Positions 11,324-22,651 are shown, counted from the stretch's first letter. The stretch is DNA of 64,000 bases from Serendipita indica DSM 11827 (GCA_910890315.1 CAJVGD010000010.1:558001-622000), one strand, 5' to 3'. Program-made: numbers and translations. Notes: a model not told the origin generated them from the sequence alone.

Positions 11324-13697
11324 ATGGCAAACGAACAGGGGGAGTATACGTTCTTCCTTGTTGATAGTGCCCATCCACTAAGACTGGTCATGGTCACTCT
11401 TCCGAGATCTGACACTGTCGGTGACCTTCAAAATCAAATCCAACAACGCCGTTACAAGGATTTGGAGCCGTCCGACCTCGATTTATTCCAAGTAGATATA
11501 TTGGATGAGGGTGATTTAGCCCAGAAAATCGAGGAGAAAAGCAAGGACCTGGGTACGCCGCTCCGTGCAACTTATCCCATCTACGAATACTATCCCTCGA
11601 CCCCCCCAAACGACACTATACATATTCTCGTCAGACCCTCTGCATCGCCCCATGTGCTTCGTGAGTAACCTTCACAGAAGGACACCAGGAGCTTCGCTGA
11701 CGTTATGCTTCTAAATCGGCTGGGGTCTTAGAGCCAATTCAATGCCTGAAAGTCGATAAATACATCTCGCTTCACTTGTCCGATACGCAGGTATACTCAA
11801 ATAGCTCAGAACAAATCGTCAGAGAAAACAAAATCACCTATTCGTTGACCCCTCCCAAGCAACTGGAAGACTTTCGTCAAAAGCTAGAAAGAAAGCGGAT
11901 GTACGAACCACAAAGCTTGAGCAGGGTAGCTGCCTACTACGTCCTTGACGTCGGCTCATATAAAATAGATGTCAAAGCTCAAAGCCGAGATGGAAGAACT
12001 TGGCATCAATTTTTCAAGCTACTTCGAGACTTCGGAATCACAGGTCTCCGTTGATGAGCTCGTTCAGGATGTGGAGCTGTCGCACTACATCATCTTGCTC
12101 GAACATTTGATCCACCTCAATGTTGCGGTATATCAACGATCCAAGGAACAAATCATTCATATGATGCTGTCGACGCTGATTCTTTCCAATAATGAATCTG
12201 TCAAATACACCTTGTAGGCCCATAATCAACCTGTCTCTATTGCCTTTGCTCAACCACCACCGCAGCAACTCCTCTTGGCCGTTTCCCATCGTGATCAAAT
12301 TAGACAAGGCAGAGAAACTCGTCCAAGTGAGACCCAGGAGTGACATGCTTCTCTGCATTCGTCGGTTCCCCATCATGATTATGGAAATCGCTTCTGGAAC
12401 AGATGGAAAAGACGGATTCAGGATGATGTTACACGCAGGGGCCCTTACAAGAATTTTGCAATGTCTGGGAGTGGATCCGCGGCTTGTGATCGTCGGGATC
12501 TATATCGACGACTCCTTCAAGGCCACCCGCTATCTCTTCTCTCTGTCAGATCCAATGGGGGAGGAAGTACGTCTTGTGATGCCAACCATGGACGACTCAT
12601 AGAGACATTTTCCAGGTCATTTATATCAAGAAAGAGTTTGATCTTGGAAACAAAGCACAAGCGTTGATGTTCCTCTCTGAGCTTTATAGGATGGTCATTT
12701 TTGCACGACATCCGGATTCAGATATCCTCGAGAAGAACGTTGACGAGATGGTCAACGAAATCCAGTGCATGAGACTGGACCCCATCACGTCGACACAAAC
12801 GCGAGAAAGACAGGACAACAGCGGAAAGGATGGCAGAAGCAAACGGCTCAAACCGAGCGGAGGAAACGACAAGGACAATGCCATGAACGACGCAATCGTC
12901 GAAGCGGGATACGCTCTGGCGTGGCACCATCTTCCGCAGGGTGGAAAGGATAAAATAGAGCTTCCATTTCTGGTGAGACACTCCAATCCCTGCTTTCAAG
13001 TTTTTCACGTTGGTAGTTCCCCGACAATGTTCGCGAAGCCATGAGGCGCGACGGACTCCCAGTTATCATCAAGCGGGTCAAATATAACTCAGAGGTAGAT
13101 ATTTTGGCGTACCTTGGGAGTCGTGGAGGTGGATCGAATCATATAATCGCGTTACTCGAGGTGCTCAAATGCGACACGCAATGGCTTATCGTTATGCCGA
13201 AGCACGTCAAACTTCGTGAAGCTGCGCATTTACTGTTGACACCTGCTACTGTCTACTCGTTTCAAAAGCAGTTCCTCCAGGGCGTGGCATTCATGCATGC
13301 AAATGGCGTCGTGCATCTGGATCTCAAACCCGACAATGTCGTTATAGACTTTGGGGAGAGGAGACGGAGCCGATCTCACGAAGCTACCCTTTATATAATT
13401 GACTTTGGGATTGCAGAAATGAATGTGACCGCCAGCACAACAGTGGACGACGTATGTGGGACACGTGGCTGGACTGCACCAGAGATTCAGGAGGATCAAA
13501 GTTGGAGTCCTATTCTGGCGGATAGATGGGCATGTGGCAAGGTGCTACTCTATCTCGGCGAGCAAATCAACCGGAAGTCGGGAGTACAAGAGCTTGTCCG
13601 GAGATTGATGGATGATAATCCTCAGGCTCGACCTCCCGTAAGCTTGGTTCTTCAGGGTATCTTCGGAGGGTCAGAATGCCAAGTGATGGCCGGTTGA
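11324..13697 (+). CDS. CRN-type effector 1: ubiquitin-like header, central domain, protein kinase
   Basis: Six exons (11324-11660, 11732-11925, 11969-12213, 12266-12566, 12616-12972, 13017-13697) join in phase to 704 residues. Residues 1-110 form a Crinkler-type ubiquitin-like header: TVGDLQNQIQ, DLDLFQVDI and YYPSTPPNDTIHILV. No secretion leader is present, as is common for CRNs. The centre (about 240-360) contains RFPIMIMEIAS and MLHAGALTRIL, which recalls a restriction-endonuclease-like core lacking the catalytic Lys. A Lys/Arg patch with KRLKPSGGN may be a nuclear localisation signal. Residues about 480-704 form a kinase: VIIKRV (beta-3 Lys), HLDLKPDN catalytic loop, IDFG and WTAPEI. All catalytic residues are present, so activity is plausible. 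An insertion (ERRRSRSHEA) splits the catalytic and DFG segments. The ATG at 11324 is preferred over an in-frame ATG at 11282 because CCATGGCAAA is conserved in the paralogs. Known CRNs act inside target cells, often in nuclei; the function here is inferred. Confidence 0.8.
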
Positions 13698-14354
13698 CCT
13701 TCTGAGGACTACTATCATGCTCTTGGCCGATTCAAGGATGCACAGTGCGGGTTCTAAAATGGAGAAGGCTATATCTTGGTCAGACACTACGATCTCTGTC
13801 GAAAACGTAGCAGTTACTCGTCCCTGGAGGCAACGGCAGAAACAGCAGAAGAGCACGCATAGCCAAGAAAAATGGATGTTTTTACTTGTACAGCTGTTGA
13901 ATTTCACGGAAAGCTTTGGAAATTCAGAGATACGAAGGGGGGTACCAAGCCTACGTACACCTCCTTGGCTTTCTACTTGAATCTTAACGACGACGATGAT
14001 GGGGGAAGCTCTACGGACTCTATTAAGCACAACCGATCAGTCCTTCATGTGCGACGGCATAATACCAGCTGACCGCATCCGATGGCAATTGACTCGCCTT
14101 GTACACTTTGTCGGAGCCGACGCAAAATGCTCTCTGAGCGGTACGAGCTTGACAAAGAACACAGTGTAAAACCCACCCATTCTCGCGATACTACGCTAGA
14201 ATTGTCCGCGACTTGCTTTAGCCCAAATCATGGTGCCAGATATATCAATTCCATAATATATCGACGCGATTCACACTCCAATGAAAACACCGGTTTAGAA
14301 CAATTGACTTTTGGAGGAAACAAATACGATTCTGCGCGGTACGTATGGCTTCGG
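13698..14354. other. 3' flank of CRN gene 1, repeat-derived
   Basis: No gene is supported. The segment 14280-14353 (core AAACAAATACGATTCTG) is a partial second copy of sequence found at 14447-14500, 17174-17220 and, inverted, near 22900-22945, so it belongs to the CRN flank repeat family. The rest of the interval is unrecognised. Confidence 0.4.
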
Positions 14355-14575
14355 AGGGTCCACCCGGCCAAAGTCCACCTCAAAACCTGTACGAACAGCC
14401 CAGTGAGAATACCGGGTTAGAATGAGTTCATAAGAGATTCAATTCTTCGAGGAAAACAAAATACGATTTGGCGAAGTCCGCATGATTTCGCATATATTTG
14501 AGAACAGCGAGTTATGTTGAATTAAGGAAAGGATCTCTCGTCGGCAAAGTCGAGCACACTCGCCCAACGACTCGA
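14355..14575. repeat. Direct repeat upstream of CRN gene 2 (partner 17078-17315)
   Basis: About 220 bases containing GAACAGCCCAGTGAGAA and CATAAGAGATTCAA recur in the same orientation at 17078-17315, on the other side of CRN gene 2. A third copy, inverted, is at 22792-23029. The direct repeats therefore bracket the whole CRN2 cassette, as expected for tandem duplication or excision by unequal crossing-over. The two copies differ by many substitutions and small indels. Confidence 0.6.
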
Positions 14576-14690
14576 CTCTGAAATATACGGGGGTGCCATC
14601 TCCTCCAACGATTGAGAACTTGGGTGAATGAAGGGATAGCTCCGATGCAACGACGGGCAGCAGTCCGGGCAGAAGGAGAGAAAGTCTCAT
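14439..14690 (-). CDS. Divergent signal-peptide-like ORF upstream of CRN gene 2
   Basis: An 83-residue frame starts MRLSLLLPGLLPVVASELS, nearly the same leader as at 11064, 289 bases upstream of and divergent from the CRN2 start. Downstream it contains several Cys (ECARLCRRE), but this part runs into the direct repeat and does not match the other copies, so only the leader is conserved. It could be the first exon of a small secreted peptide, or a frame carried passively in duplicated CRN flanks. Confidence 0.3.
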   Translation of the reverse strand: MRLSLLLPGLLPVVASELSLHSPKFSIVGGDGTPVYFRVESLGECARLCRREILSLIQHNSLFSNICEIMRTSPNRILFSSKN

Positions 14691-14979
14691 CGTGGTCGGG
14701 TCGAAATATAGAGGCCATGTAAATCTGGGAAGAATTGGAGTAAGTATACATGATAGTAGGCCTATACGACTGATAATAACGCTATGCTCAAGTAGGCATC
14801 CTATTACCCGTGACGATTCTTGGGGTACAAGTCCTGACTACAAGCTGAAGCGCCGAAAAAGTGTGATAAATGTATTGGAAAATAATGATAGCCTCTTCGC
14901 GAGCAACCAAGCGAACCAGCGTTAGTATGGTTTGGGTTTGGCCGCGGCATCTTGATTCCAACCACGTTATCCATCCGCC

Positions 14980-16824
14980 ATGGCAAACGAGCCAGAGGAG
15001 TATGAGCTCGTTTTCATCGATAGTGACGACCCAGAGCAGATAGGATGTGCCACGATCTCGAAGCGTTCCACAATCGCTAAACTCCGGCAACAAATTCAAT
15101 CATTATTGCCCCTCTACGCGCGTGCGAGCCCGACCGAACTGGCTTTATTCCAGGTAGACATATCGGATGAAGGCGATTTAGACCAGAAAATCGAGGAAAA
15201 AAAGAAGGACCTGGGCTCACCGCTCCTTCCAAGTCGCCGCCTTATCCGTTACTATCCCTCAACCCCCCCGGAAGATGCTATACATATCCTTGTCAGGTGC
15301 TCCGCGTCGCCCCATGATGAGCTTCGTGAGTAGGCGTTTGCTGCATAACTCTTGTTTTTGCTGATAAGAACTCTCTTTGGCACAGTAAAGAGGAAGCGCG
15401 AGGACGACGAAGGCCCAGATGCGAAGCGAAGAAAGATCCTTGAATCCTTGAAGATAGCTCGCTCTCTTGCCCCTTCCTCCGCCTCTCCGAAGGAACTATT
15501 CGCACACTATAAGGGGAAAATCGACGTCAACCGACCCACTGCTGACCCGGAGACAATCCCCATTTCCCTCCTCCATGAAGTTTTTGGAAAATTCTTAGAC
15601 AGCTACCAGACACACCGGCCAACTGCAGAGGAGAATCGTTTGTTCAATAACCTTCAGGAGGCAATGTTGATGGAATACAGAAATGAGGGCGACCGTGCAT
15701 ACAAATTCAAATCTTTGTTTTCAGAGGAATATGGGATAAAGTTGGAAGCATCCCTTGTCTCTAACACGGCTTATACCACCGATGGCCACCTCCAGATAGA
15801 CGGCCATCCCCTCATCATCACAGAAGCAAAAGATGATGTGACGAGTTCTAAGGCAGCCGCGCATCTGCAAGCTTTCGCGTACTACCTACAATTCATCAAA
15901 AAGAGAAAGCCCGAGGAGGTGGGAAGAACTCCTTGCTTTCTCGTTTACTATATCGGTAGGTATCGCTACATTCTACCGAGATATGTTTCACAGCTGGGGT
16001 CCTGACTAGGTACGAACATCGGCTTCGCCGGCGCCGTCGTAGGGATGAAACCTCAATTCGAGCCGCTTACATCAAACTTGAGTTTCGAGGCCAATCATCA
16101 TGACCGGAGGAGACTTGAGCCGCTTGTACGGGCTCTCTGTGCACTCCAGCAAGGTGTAAAATTGTTGCAAGACGTCTACCTGCCCAACGAAAACTCTCTT
16201 CCACCTCGAGGCTTTATGTATCCATACCGCGACTTCTATACGGATGGTCAGTGTAAAGTCACATTTGAATATAGCCGTCGCCTCAACCCCGCAAAGCTCT
16301 TCTTTCAATGCGTACGAAAGGAGGACCAGATGCCACTCTGCGTCAAGTTTACACTCAAGTATGCGAAAGAGGCACACCAGGTGTGTAGCGATCAGGGAGT
16401 CGCACCAAAGCTCTACAGTGTCGAACGGCTTCCGGGAGGTTGGTGGATGGTCGTGATGGAGTATCTCTCCGAGGAGGAATACACCATGCGGAGCTCGGTC
16501 GATGTCGACGTCGTCAAGTTCAAAGAGGCCATTAAGGGTGTCGTCGGTTTTTTGCATCGCAGCGGTTTTGTCCATGGCGATATTCGGGCTTGCAACATCA
16601 TGATCCGTCGCGAGTGGGACGATGGCATTGGAATGAGGAACGTCAAACTGGTCGACTTCGATTGGGCTGGGAAAGATGGCGAGGCGAGGTATCCTGCAAA
16701 TGTGAATTACGAGCAGATCGTGCGACCAAAGGATGCGAGGGATGGATTGCCTATTACAAAGGAACACGACCTGGAGATGATTGAAACGGCTGTGACCAAT
16801 AACGAGTGGACAGGCAGACTCTGA
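14980..16824 (+). CDS. CRN-type effector 2: ubiquitin-like header, REase-like domain, kinase
   Basis: Exons 14980-15325, 15386-15955 and 16010-16824 join in phase to 576 residues. The header (residues 1-115) ends YYPSTPPEDAIHILV, followed by a bipartite basic stretch (KRKRE, DAKRRK) that could be a nuclear localisation signal. Residues about 170-300 resemble a PD-(D/E)XK nuclease fold: GHLQIDG, then PLIITEAKDD, then AAHLQAFAYYLQF. Residues about 400-576 form an atypical kinase with CVKFTLKY, MVVMEYL, catalytic loop HGDIRACN, and DFDWAGK in place of DFG. The nuclease-plus-kinase order matches the REase-kinase class described for CRN/CR effectors by comparative genomics; activity is inferred. 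Everything from 15144 onward lies inside the left inverted-repeat arm. The ATG sits in the conserved CCATGGCAAA context. Confidence 0.82.
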
Positions 16825-17315
16825 TGACCTGGGCGACGGGCAACTAACCATTGTATCAATCTTGTAGTCCCTTCCAATTATACAGTCACTCTACCTCATG
16901 CCGTTCGCTCGAGCGCGTCTTCCACATCCCTGGGTCGAGTCGGATGGGTCGAAAGCCGCACAACGTAACAGATAAAGAATTCTGAAAGGCGGAGTATTGT
17001 ACACGAGTAAGCAGGGATGACATGACCAATGAACGGTATTCCTAGTGCCGTCTTCGAGCATACTCTCAGCCGGCTAGAAGGTTCATCCGGCCCAAAGTCC
17101 ATCCACCTCATAACCTGTATGAACAGCCCAGTGAGAACAGCAGTTTAGAACGCAGCTCATAAGAGATTCAACTCTTGGAGGAAAACAAATACGATTCGGC
17201 GCGGTGCGTATGGCTTCGCATGATACATTTGAGAATAACGAGCTATGTCGAACTGAGGGATCTATCGCTGGCAGAGACAAGGGCAGCGTACGAACAATCG
17301 TTACGCACACTCGCT
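15144..17315. repeat. Left arm of 2172-bp near-identical inverted repeat
   Basis: This arm pairs with 22792-24963. Every landmark checked obeys left + right = 40107 (exon ends, stop codon, arm ends), so there are no indels across 2172 bases. Only about four substitutions were noticed, three of them amino-acid changes in the CRN genes (R/Q, F/L, A/T). The inner 5.5 kb holds a kinase fragment, FMO, NDUFAF2-like and cyclin B genes. Confidence 0.93.
17078..17315. repeat. Direct repeat downstream of CRN gene 2 (partner 14355-14575)
   Basis: This matches 14355-14575 in the same orientation and forms the inner tip of the left inverted-repeat arm. It is non-coding and ends at TCGCT (17315), where sequence identity with the right arm also drops sharply. 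Confidence 0.6.
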
Positions 17316-17718
17316 TGGGGAGGAAGAGAGAGAAACGAGTCATTCGGACGCTGGGGGCGTGCTCTATATCATTGACTTTGGCATAGCAGAGATGGATGTG
17401 ACGACTAGCAAGACAATCGAGGACATGTGTGGGACGCGTGGATGGACTGCACCGGAAATTCAAGAGGGCCAAACTTGGAGTCCCATTCTGGCCGATAGAT
17501 GGGCGTGTGGAGAAATGCTACCCTATCTTGGCGAGCAAGTCAAGTAGGCGTCGCGGATGCAGTACATGGTAGGAAGATTGATGGAGGAGGATCCACAGGC
17601 TCGGCCGCTTGTACGCGCCGTTCTCGAGGTTATCTTCGCTTCAGAGGGCCAGAAGGTCATCTCAGCATCGTGGGCCAACATATCTACAGCTCAGGATCAA
17701 CAGTCCGCCTGACCTCGA
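17316..17718 (+). pseudogene. CRN-type kinase fragment (C-lobe only)
   Basis: The translation resembles the C-terminal part of CRN gene 1: LYIIDFGIAEMDV, CGTRGWTAPEIQEGQ and PILADRWACGEM. An in-frame stop lies at about 17545; after it, RLMEEDPQARPLV and VLEVIFASEGQ continue to a stop near 17718. Header, central domain and N-lobe are missing. It abuts the end of the left inverted-repeat arm, so it was probably left by a recombination event that replaced the 5' part of a CRN1-like gene. No product is expected. Confidence 0.75.
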
Positions 17719-17779
17719 CCCGTTGAACAAGTAGATCTTGCTACCGAAGAGTTTTTGTGTATCATCTTGTAGCTAGTAT

Positions 17780-17865
17780 AGTCCCACCACCTCCACTTCC
17801 TCCACGATTGAGCAGCGACGAGGCTCCTCCGTATGCAGAATTCGAACAACCACGCGTCGTCTCTT
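17780..17865 (+). pseudogene. Displaced copy of the 3' end of the EH-domain gene
   Basis: This corresponds to the last codons of the EH-domain gene at 26268-27765, in opposite orientation: LSSDEAPPYAEFEQPRVVS here against LSSDEAPPPYAEFERPSVVS there. The stop codon is lost here (TGG instead of TAG). It sits directly beyond the 3' end of the FMO gene, exactly as the EH gene lies next to the FMO pseudogene at 26.26 kb. This shows that the FMO segment was copied together with a piece of its neighbour. Confidence 0.78.
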
Positions 17866-17879
17866 GGCTCGATATTCGA

Positions 17880-19436
17880 CTATATCTTTTCATCCTCGAG
17901 GATGCCTTGTACACTCGTCTGGCTCCCTTCTAGTATTCTATTCATCAGTTCCACCCATTCCTGTTCTCCTTTGGTCCCGACATCTTGGACAATATCTTTA
18001 TCTTTCCCTGTCCTTTCGAGCTCCTTCCACGCAGCGCGTAGTTCACGCTTCTTCTCATATATACACCGCTGCCAATCTGGCACCATCAACTGTGAATCCC
18101 GTCTCGCAAGTCTCGCCAATTCTACACGGTAGTCAAACTGCAATGCATCGGGTAGCTTGTGCCACTCTCTTGCCGCCAGCGCTTCGCTGCCGCCAACTCG
18201 CTTCAGTAGAGCCTCCATAGCTGTTCGAGCGCTTCTATCTTGCTCGTGCAGATTGAGGCTTAGGGTACCGGAGAGAATAGCCTCGATGACCTGACACTGG
18301 CCTTCGACGAGGGGAAAGGGTACGACTGGCCGTGGTAATCCGAGGAAGAAGAGCGAGCCAAGTGGCAGATCCGAGCTTGTGGGCAACATGTGCAGGCTCA
18401 ACGGAAACAGGTGCTGCCCCGAATTTAAGGTCCACTGGCTCTCATCCGGAATGGCCGTTTCTCTCTCCGGTGTCCCATTAAGTACTGGGACGTCCAAAAA
18501 CGGAAAGCAAGTTTCGTATCCCGTCGCGAATAAGATGTGGTCGACACCAGTCAACGTCGTACCGTCGACCAATCCCACACTCCCATCTTCTGGTGATCCA
18601 AGCGAGCGAATGGCGCTGCATAGTTGGACATCACGCGCGGCTTGCATATTCGAAAGGTCGTTCGCTGGACGATCGTGCGCGTCACTATTGGTTTCACGCG
18701 CATTGCGCACCGAGCGGTAGACGTGCTTCGCCACGCCGACCAATTCAGGCGCAATGTCCAACGCCGAGGGGCCATTGCCGACTACAACGATGTTCATGTC
18801 GTGGTAGGTGGATGGTTCGCGGTAGGATTTGCTATGCGATGCTTTTCCTTGGGCGATCCATTCGGATAGTCTGGGGATGTTGGAGGGTAGGACTGGGTAT
18901 CCATTTCGCCCGTTGGCGATGATAAGCGTGTCAAAGTACTCTGTCGTTTCTTCCTCTGTGGGTAGACGGCTAGAGACGACCTTCCACACATGTTTGCCAT
19001 TTGATCTCTCCGGTAGCACGCATTTGACAGAGGTAGAAAGCCGAATGTGTTGGCGGAGGTTATGCGCGTCGGCGTAGTCTTCAAGATATTGCTGGACGAT
19101 GTTGGCGTGCGGGTAGAGTGGCGTCGACGGTGGGAAGCTAAAGTCGCGGAAAGCCATAATAGGATGCGGGAGGTTAGTAGTGAGAGAGTTGTATAACGGC
19201 GTCTGTGGGAACTCTGGACTATCACTATTTGTGTCCGGCAGCCTGTGTGGTCGTTAGTCACCCTATTTTGTGGCGTAGCATCAGACGTGCCATACACCGC
19301 CGATATTGTCTCGGCTTTCGAATATTGTGATTTTCCAGCGTTTGGTAGTGTACGCTGGCGACTCTTTGAGCGTCTTGAGCGCTACAAGGCCGGCTGAACC
19401 GCCACCTATGATCGCAATGTGTTTCCTGTCTATCAT
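17880..19436 (-). CDS. Flavin-containing monooxygenase (FMO-like, 502 residues)
   Basis: Likely an NADPH- and FAD-dependent N- or S-oxygenase or Baeyer-Villiger-like enzyme; the substrate is unknown. Exons 17880-19242 and 19291-19436 join in phase (503 codons). The FAD-binding loop is IAIIGGGSAG near residue 7, followed by FESRDNIGGVW. The NADPH-binding Rossmann motif is VVVGNGPSALDIA at about 190, and the FMO-specific motif FATGYETCFPF lies at about 290. The intron appears to be GC-AG (donor GCACGT at 19290), because only this splice rebuilds the conserved GGVW followed by LPDTNSDSPEF. The gene lies between the inverted CRN arms, next to the displaced EH-gene tail. A decayed second copy lies at 25.6-26.3 kb. 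All key motifs are intact, so it is likely functional. Confidence 0.9.
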
Positions 19437-19576
19437 GGAGGGTGCTTTAGATCCCATAAATCGTATAATTTAAGGGGGCAGTCGTATGCAGGGAGATGGT
19501 CGAGGCCAAGTGTGGTCACTTCACTTGGACCTCTTCTTCCTTGACCAAAGGTTATGAAGTGCTAGAACTATATCAG

Positions 19577-20329
19577 ATGTCGAATTTTTTCAGAAGAGTA
19601 TGGCAGGTCATCTCGAGGCCGGTGCGTCCAACGAATCATGACGGTGTTCTTGACAGTTACAACGTTGAGGGTAGACACGATACGTTGGAAGAGACTTGGA
19701 AGGTCAGTATACTCTGTAGAAAGGCATACGTGTATGACGGATTACAGGAAACAAATTCTATGAGTATCCGAGCACCTCGGAAGGTTAGTGGGGCTTCTGC
19801 GCCATCAAATTTGGCTTTATAACATGGCATTTAGATCCTCGAAGGACAAAACGGATGATCAAGTACCAGCCAGAGTCCAGGAAGTGGGACTACGTATCTG
19901 GCCAAGCGAGATTACCAGGTGAGACTTCTACCACGAGTTTTTGAGCGCAGTATAACGCTCTTTCCAGTGCAATGGAGCATGTGGTTAAGTCATACGCGCC
20001 ATGACGCGCCCTCTCTGGAGGTTTGTCTCGACACTCGACGTCACCCTTTATTCACAAATGCCATTTTTCAGGAGCTTCAAACAGACTTGATGAGACAACG
20101 TCGCGTCCAAGCTTCCGCGCTCGAACTTGAGGCTCAATACGACGCCGAGCGAGCAGCTCAAAAGCTTGTACCCGAGCCAGCACCTCGGCAAACTCCAGAA
20201 AGCCCCATCAAGACCGAGTCTGCGCCAGTACAGCCATCGCCACCTCAACGAGAGCGAATGAAGATGCCGCCGTCTGCCCCGCCTCCAGAAACGCAAGCTT
20301 GGTCTCCGAAAGTAATTAAAAGAGGATGA
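19577..20329 (+). CDS. NDUFAF2/mimitin-like complex I assembly factor
   Basis: Members of the NDUFA12/NDUFAF2 family assist mitochondrial complex I assembly. Six exons (19577-19621, 19675-19702, 19748-19783, 19835-19918, 19968-20020, 20072-20329) join in phase to 167 residues. The diagnostic order is MSNFFRRVW, then YVGRDLEGNKFYEYP, RRTKRMIKYQP, VQWSMWLSHTRHDAPSLEEL. The C-terminal 80 residues are Pro/Gln/Glu-rich and probably disordered, as in fungal homologs. The 28-base second exon and split codons that rebuild conserved residues make the model convincing despite the tiny exons. The start is the Met directly before NFFRRVW. Mitochondrial import is inferred from the family; there is no strong cleavable presequence. 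Confidence 0.85.
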
Positions 20330-20635
20330 TATAACTATAAAGCGGTTTCTACTTCTTGATTACTCAAATGTGTCAAAGCCCTCCATCTGAGTAGATATCG
20401 ATGATTGAGCGATAAAGACAGGTTGTTCTTAGTTTCTCCAATCTTTTACGGTGACGGTTTGTCGACTGCCGTTATGGGCCAATTTCAAACTCCGACTGTT
20501 GTCACGCCTTGCTTTCTACACACTCCACCTCAGACTCGACCAGCCCGGCCGTTCACCCCCCACGCTCGCTGTTTTACGCGTGGAAGACTATTTCTTCACC
20601 TTTTACTGACCTCAAAACCGTCTTGGTTTGCTCCC

Positions 20636-22651
20636 ATGTCCACACAGATTCCCGTGCGTATAAACCCATGTTGTCGCCCTCGCTGGACCCCCTCGACGTG
20701 TAAATCCAGTTCTACAGACCTGCTTACACTCTTTTAACCTACAGGTTCGACGCCCAAGTCGCATCGCGCGTCCAGCGAATGACGAGAACGCTCCAAGCCG
20801 TTTGGGCGTCATCTCGCGCATGTCCAAGCCCGCTGTTCTCGGAGACAAGGCGACGACAAAGCCTGTCGTAAAGGAAACTGCGCCTCTAAAGCCCACCGTC
20901 GCGTCAGTGCGACCTCGTGCCGCCCTCAGCACCCAGCAGCAAGAAAACACCAACGTCGCCGGCAAACGCAAACGCGACGCTCTCGGCGATGCGACAAATG
21001 GAAAAGTAAAAGTCGACGCGTCAAGCAAACCAAGCATTGCTGTCGCACCCGTTGCGCGGCCCGCCTCCAGCCTCCAAAGGGCCTCATCAACGTCCTCAAA
21101 GCCGGCCGCCGCAAGCACTACCGCTGCTGCTGCACGCGTCCGTGCTCCTCTCGGCGTCAAGTCCAAGAATATCAACCCTACGACTAGCATTAATGACAAG
21201 GGAAAGCAATCCGACACCGAGAGCACCGTCTCGTCCGCGGCAAATGCACGCATCATCCGTCGTCCAGGCTCGGTGAAGCGCACTCTCCCGTCCACCACGA
21301 CGGCGGCAGCAGCAGCGGCAAAGACGAGTGTTACCGTCTCTCGCAAGGTCACTCAGACCGTCCGCGAGGAGACCAAAACGCAGGTGGTTGATGGCCACAA
21401 GGCGCGCGTCGAAAGGATTCGAGCAACGACAAAGGTCCAAAAAGTTGCAGTGCGCGAAGATGTTGATGAAGATGAGTTGCGCTCGCACAAGCGACCTCGT
21501 TTGTCCTCTGAAGACCGCGAGGTACCAGAGGCAAAGGAGCTGACCAAGGTTACTGTCGAAAAGGTCAAAGAGGTGTTGACCCAGGTCACTCGCAAGGCCG
21601 AAGACGAAACTCCGGATGATCTCGACAAGGAGGACAGCGAAGACCCCCTGATGGTCGCCGAGTATGTCGTTGAAATCTTTGAATATCTCCGTGCTCTGGA
21701 GGTAAAGTTGTCTTCTCTCCGTTGATATCTCATTCTCATTCTGGTTAGAAAACGACTATGCCCAACCCGAGGTACATGGAATTCCAAAAGGCACTCAAGC
21801 CTCATATGCGTGGCATCCTTGGAGACTGGATCATCGGCATCCACCGATCGCTTCGCATGGTTCCAGAAACGCTCTTCATCGCCATGAACCTTGTCGACCG
21901 CTTCCTCTCCGTTCGTGCCATCTCCATCGAAAAGGTTCAACTCGTCGGCGTCGTCTGCCTTCTCATCGCATCAAAGTATGAAGAGATTTGTGCCCCGACC
22001 ATCTCTATGATGCTTCGCTTCTCGGCCAAGGGTTCCGGCGTTGACGAGATTAAAGAGGCAGAGAAGTACGTCCTCAAGAGTTTGAAGTACAACCTCAGCT
22101 ACTCGAGCCCAATCACCTTCCTCCGACGCATCAGCAAAGCCGACGGATTCGACGCCGAGTCGAGGACCCTTGCCAAGTATCTCGTCGAGATTTACTGCGT
22201 TGACTATGAGCTCGTCCAATTCCCTCCCTCTTGCATCGCAGCTGCGGCAATGTGGCTCGCCAGACTTGCTCTTGATCGTGGTGAATGGGTTAGCATCGCG
22301 TTTCTTTCTCCTTCTACAACAGCTGATGACGTCCTCCAGACTGCCAACCTGGCTCACTATGCCGGCTACAAGGAGGCGGAGATTCTTCCATGTGTCAACG
22401 TCATGCTCAATTATATTCTCAAGGACCCACAACACTCTGCCATCTTTGAAAAGTATGCGTCGCGCAAGTTTAACAAGGCGTCGGTGTACATGCGCTCGTG
22501 GGCGCTCGCTCGATGGGATCAAGGATCCGAAGTGGATCTCCCTGAGTGCCTCGAGGCGCTCATGGAGGACTCGAGACTGCGCGTGTTGGCTGGACGAGGA
22601 GGTGTCGTGGAGCTCATTGAGGGACCCAATTTTGGAGACGAGGCTCGCTAA
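20636..22651 (+). CDS. G2/mitotic cyclin B
   Basis: Binds and activates Cdk1 for entry into mitosis. Exons 20636-20653, 20745-21701, 21749-22288 and 22340-22651 join in phase to 608 residues, long for a fungal cyclin B because of a low-complexity N-terminal half. A candidate destruction box (RAALSTQQQEN) lies near residue 100, followed by Ala/Thr/Lys-rich sequence. The cyclin fold starts near residue 340: MRGILGDWIIGIH, then FLSVRAISIEKVQLVG, LIASKYEEI and LKYNLSYSSPITFLRR. The C-terminal cyclin fold includes YELVQFPPSCIAAAAMWLA and GEWTANLAHYAGY. The last intron (22289-22338) is 51 bases and in frame, so retention would add 17 residues to a conserved helix; I treat it as spliced. The gene lies within the inverted-repeat bracket. 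Confidence 0.93.

Noticed and set aside
14660-14710. GGTCGGGTCGAAAT-type string as a tRNA T-arm (B box)
   Set aside because: It recurs in every CRN flank and has no A box or cloverleaf around it; it is part of the conserved flank.
16072-16851. 259-residue open frame antisense to the CRN 2 kinase (and 23256-24035 antisense to CRN 3)
   Set aside because: It mirrors the kinase coding exon. The sense frame has clear kinase motifs; the antisense has none, and its presence in both arms only reflects their near-identity.
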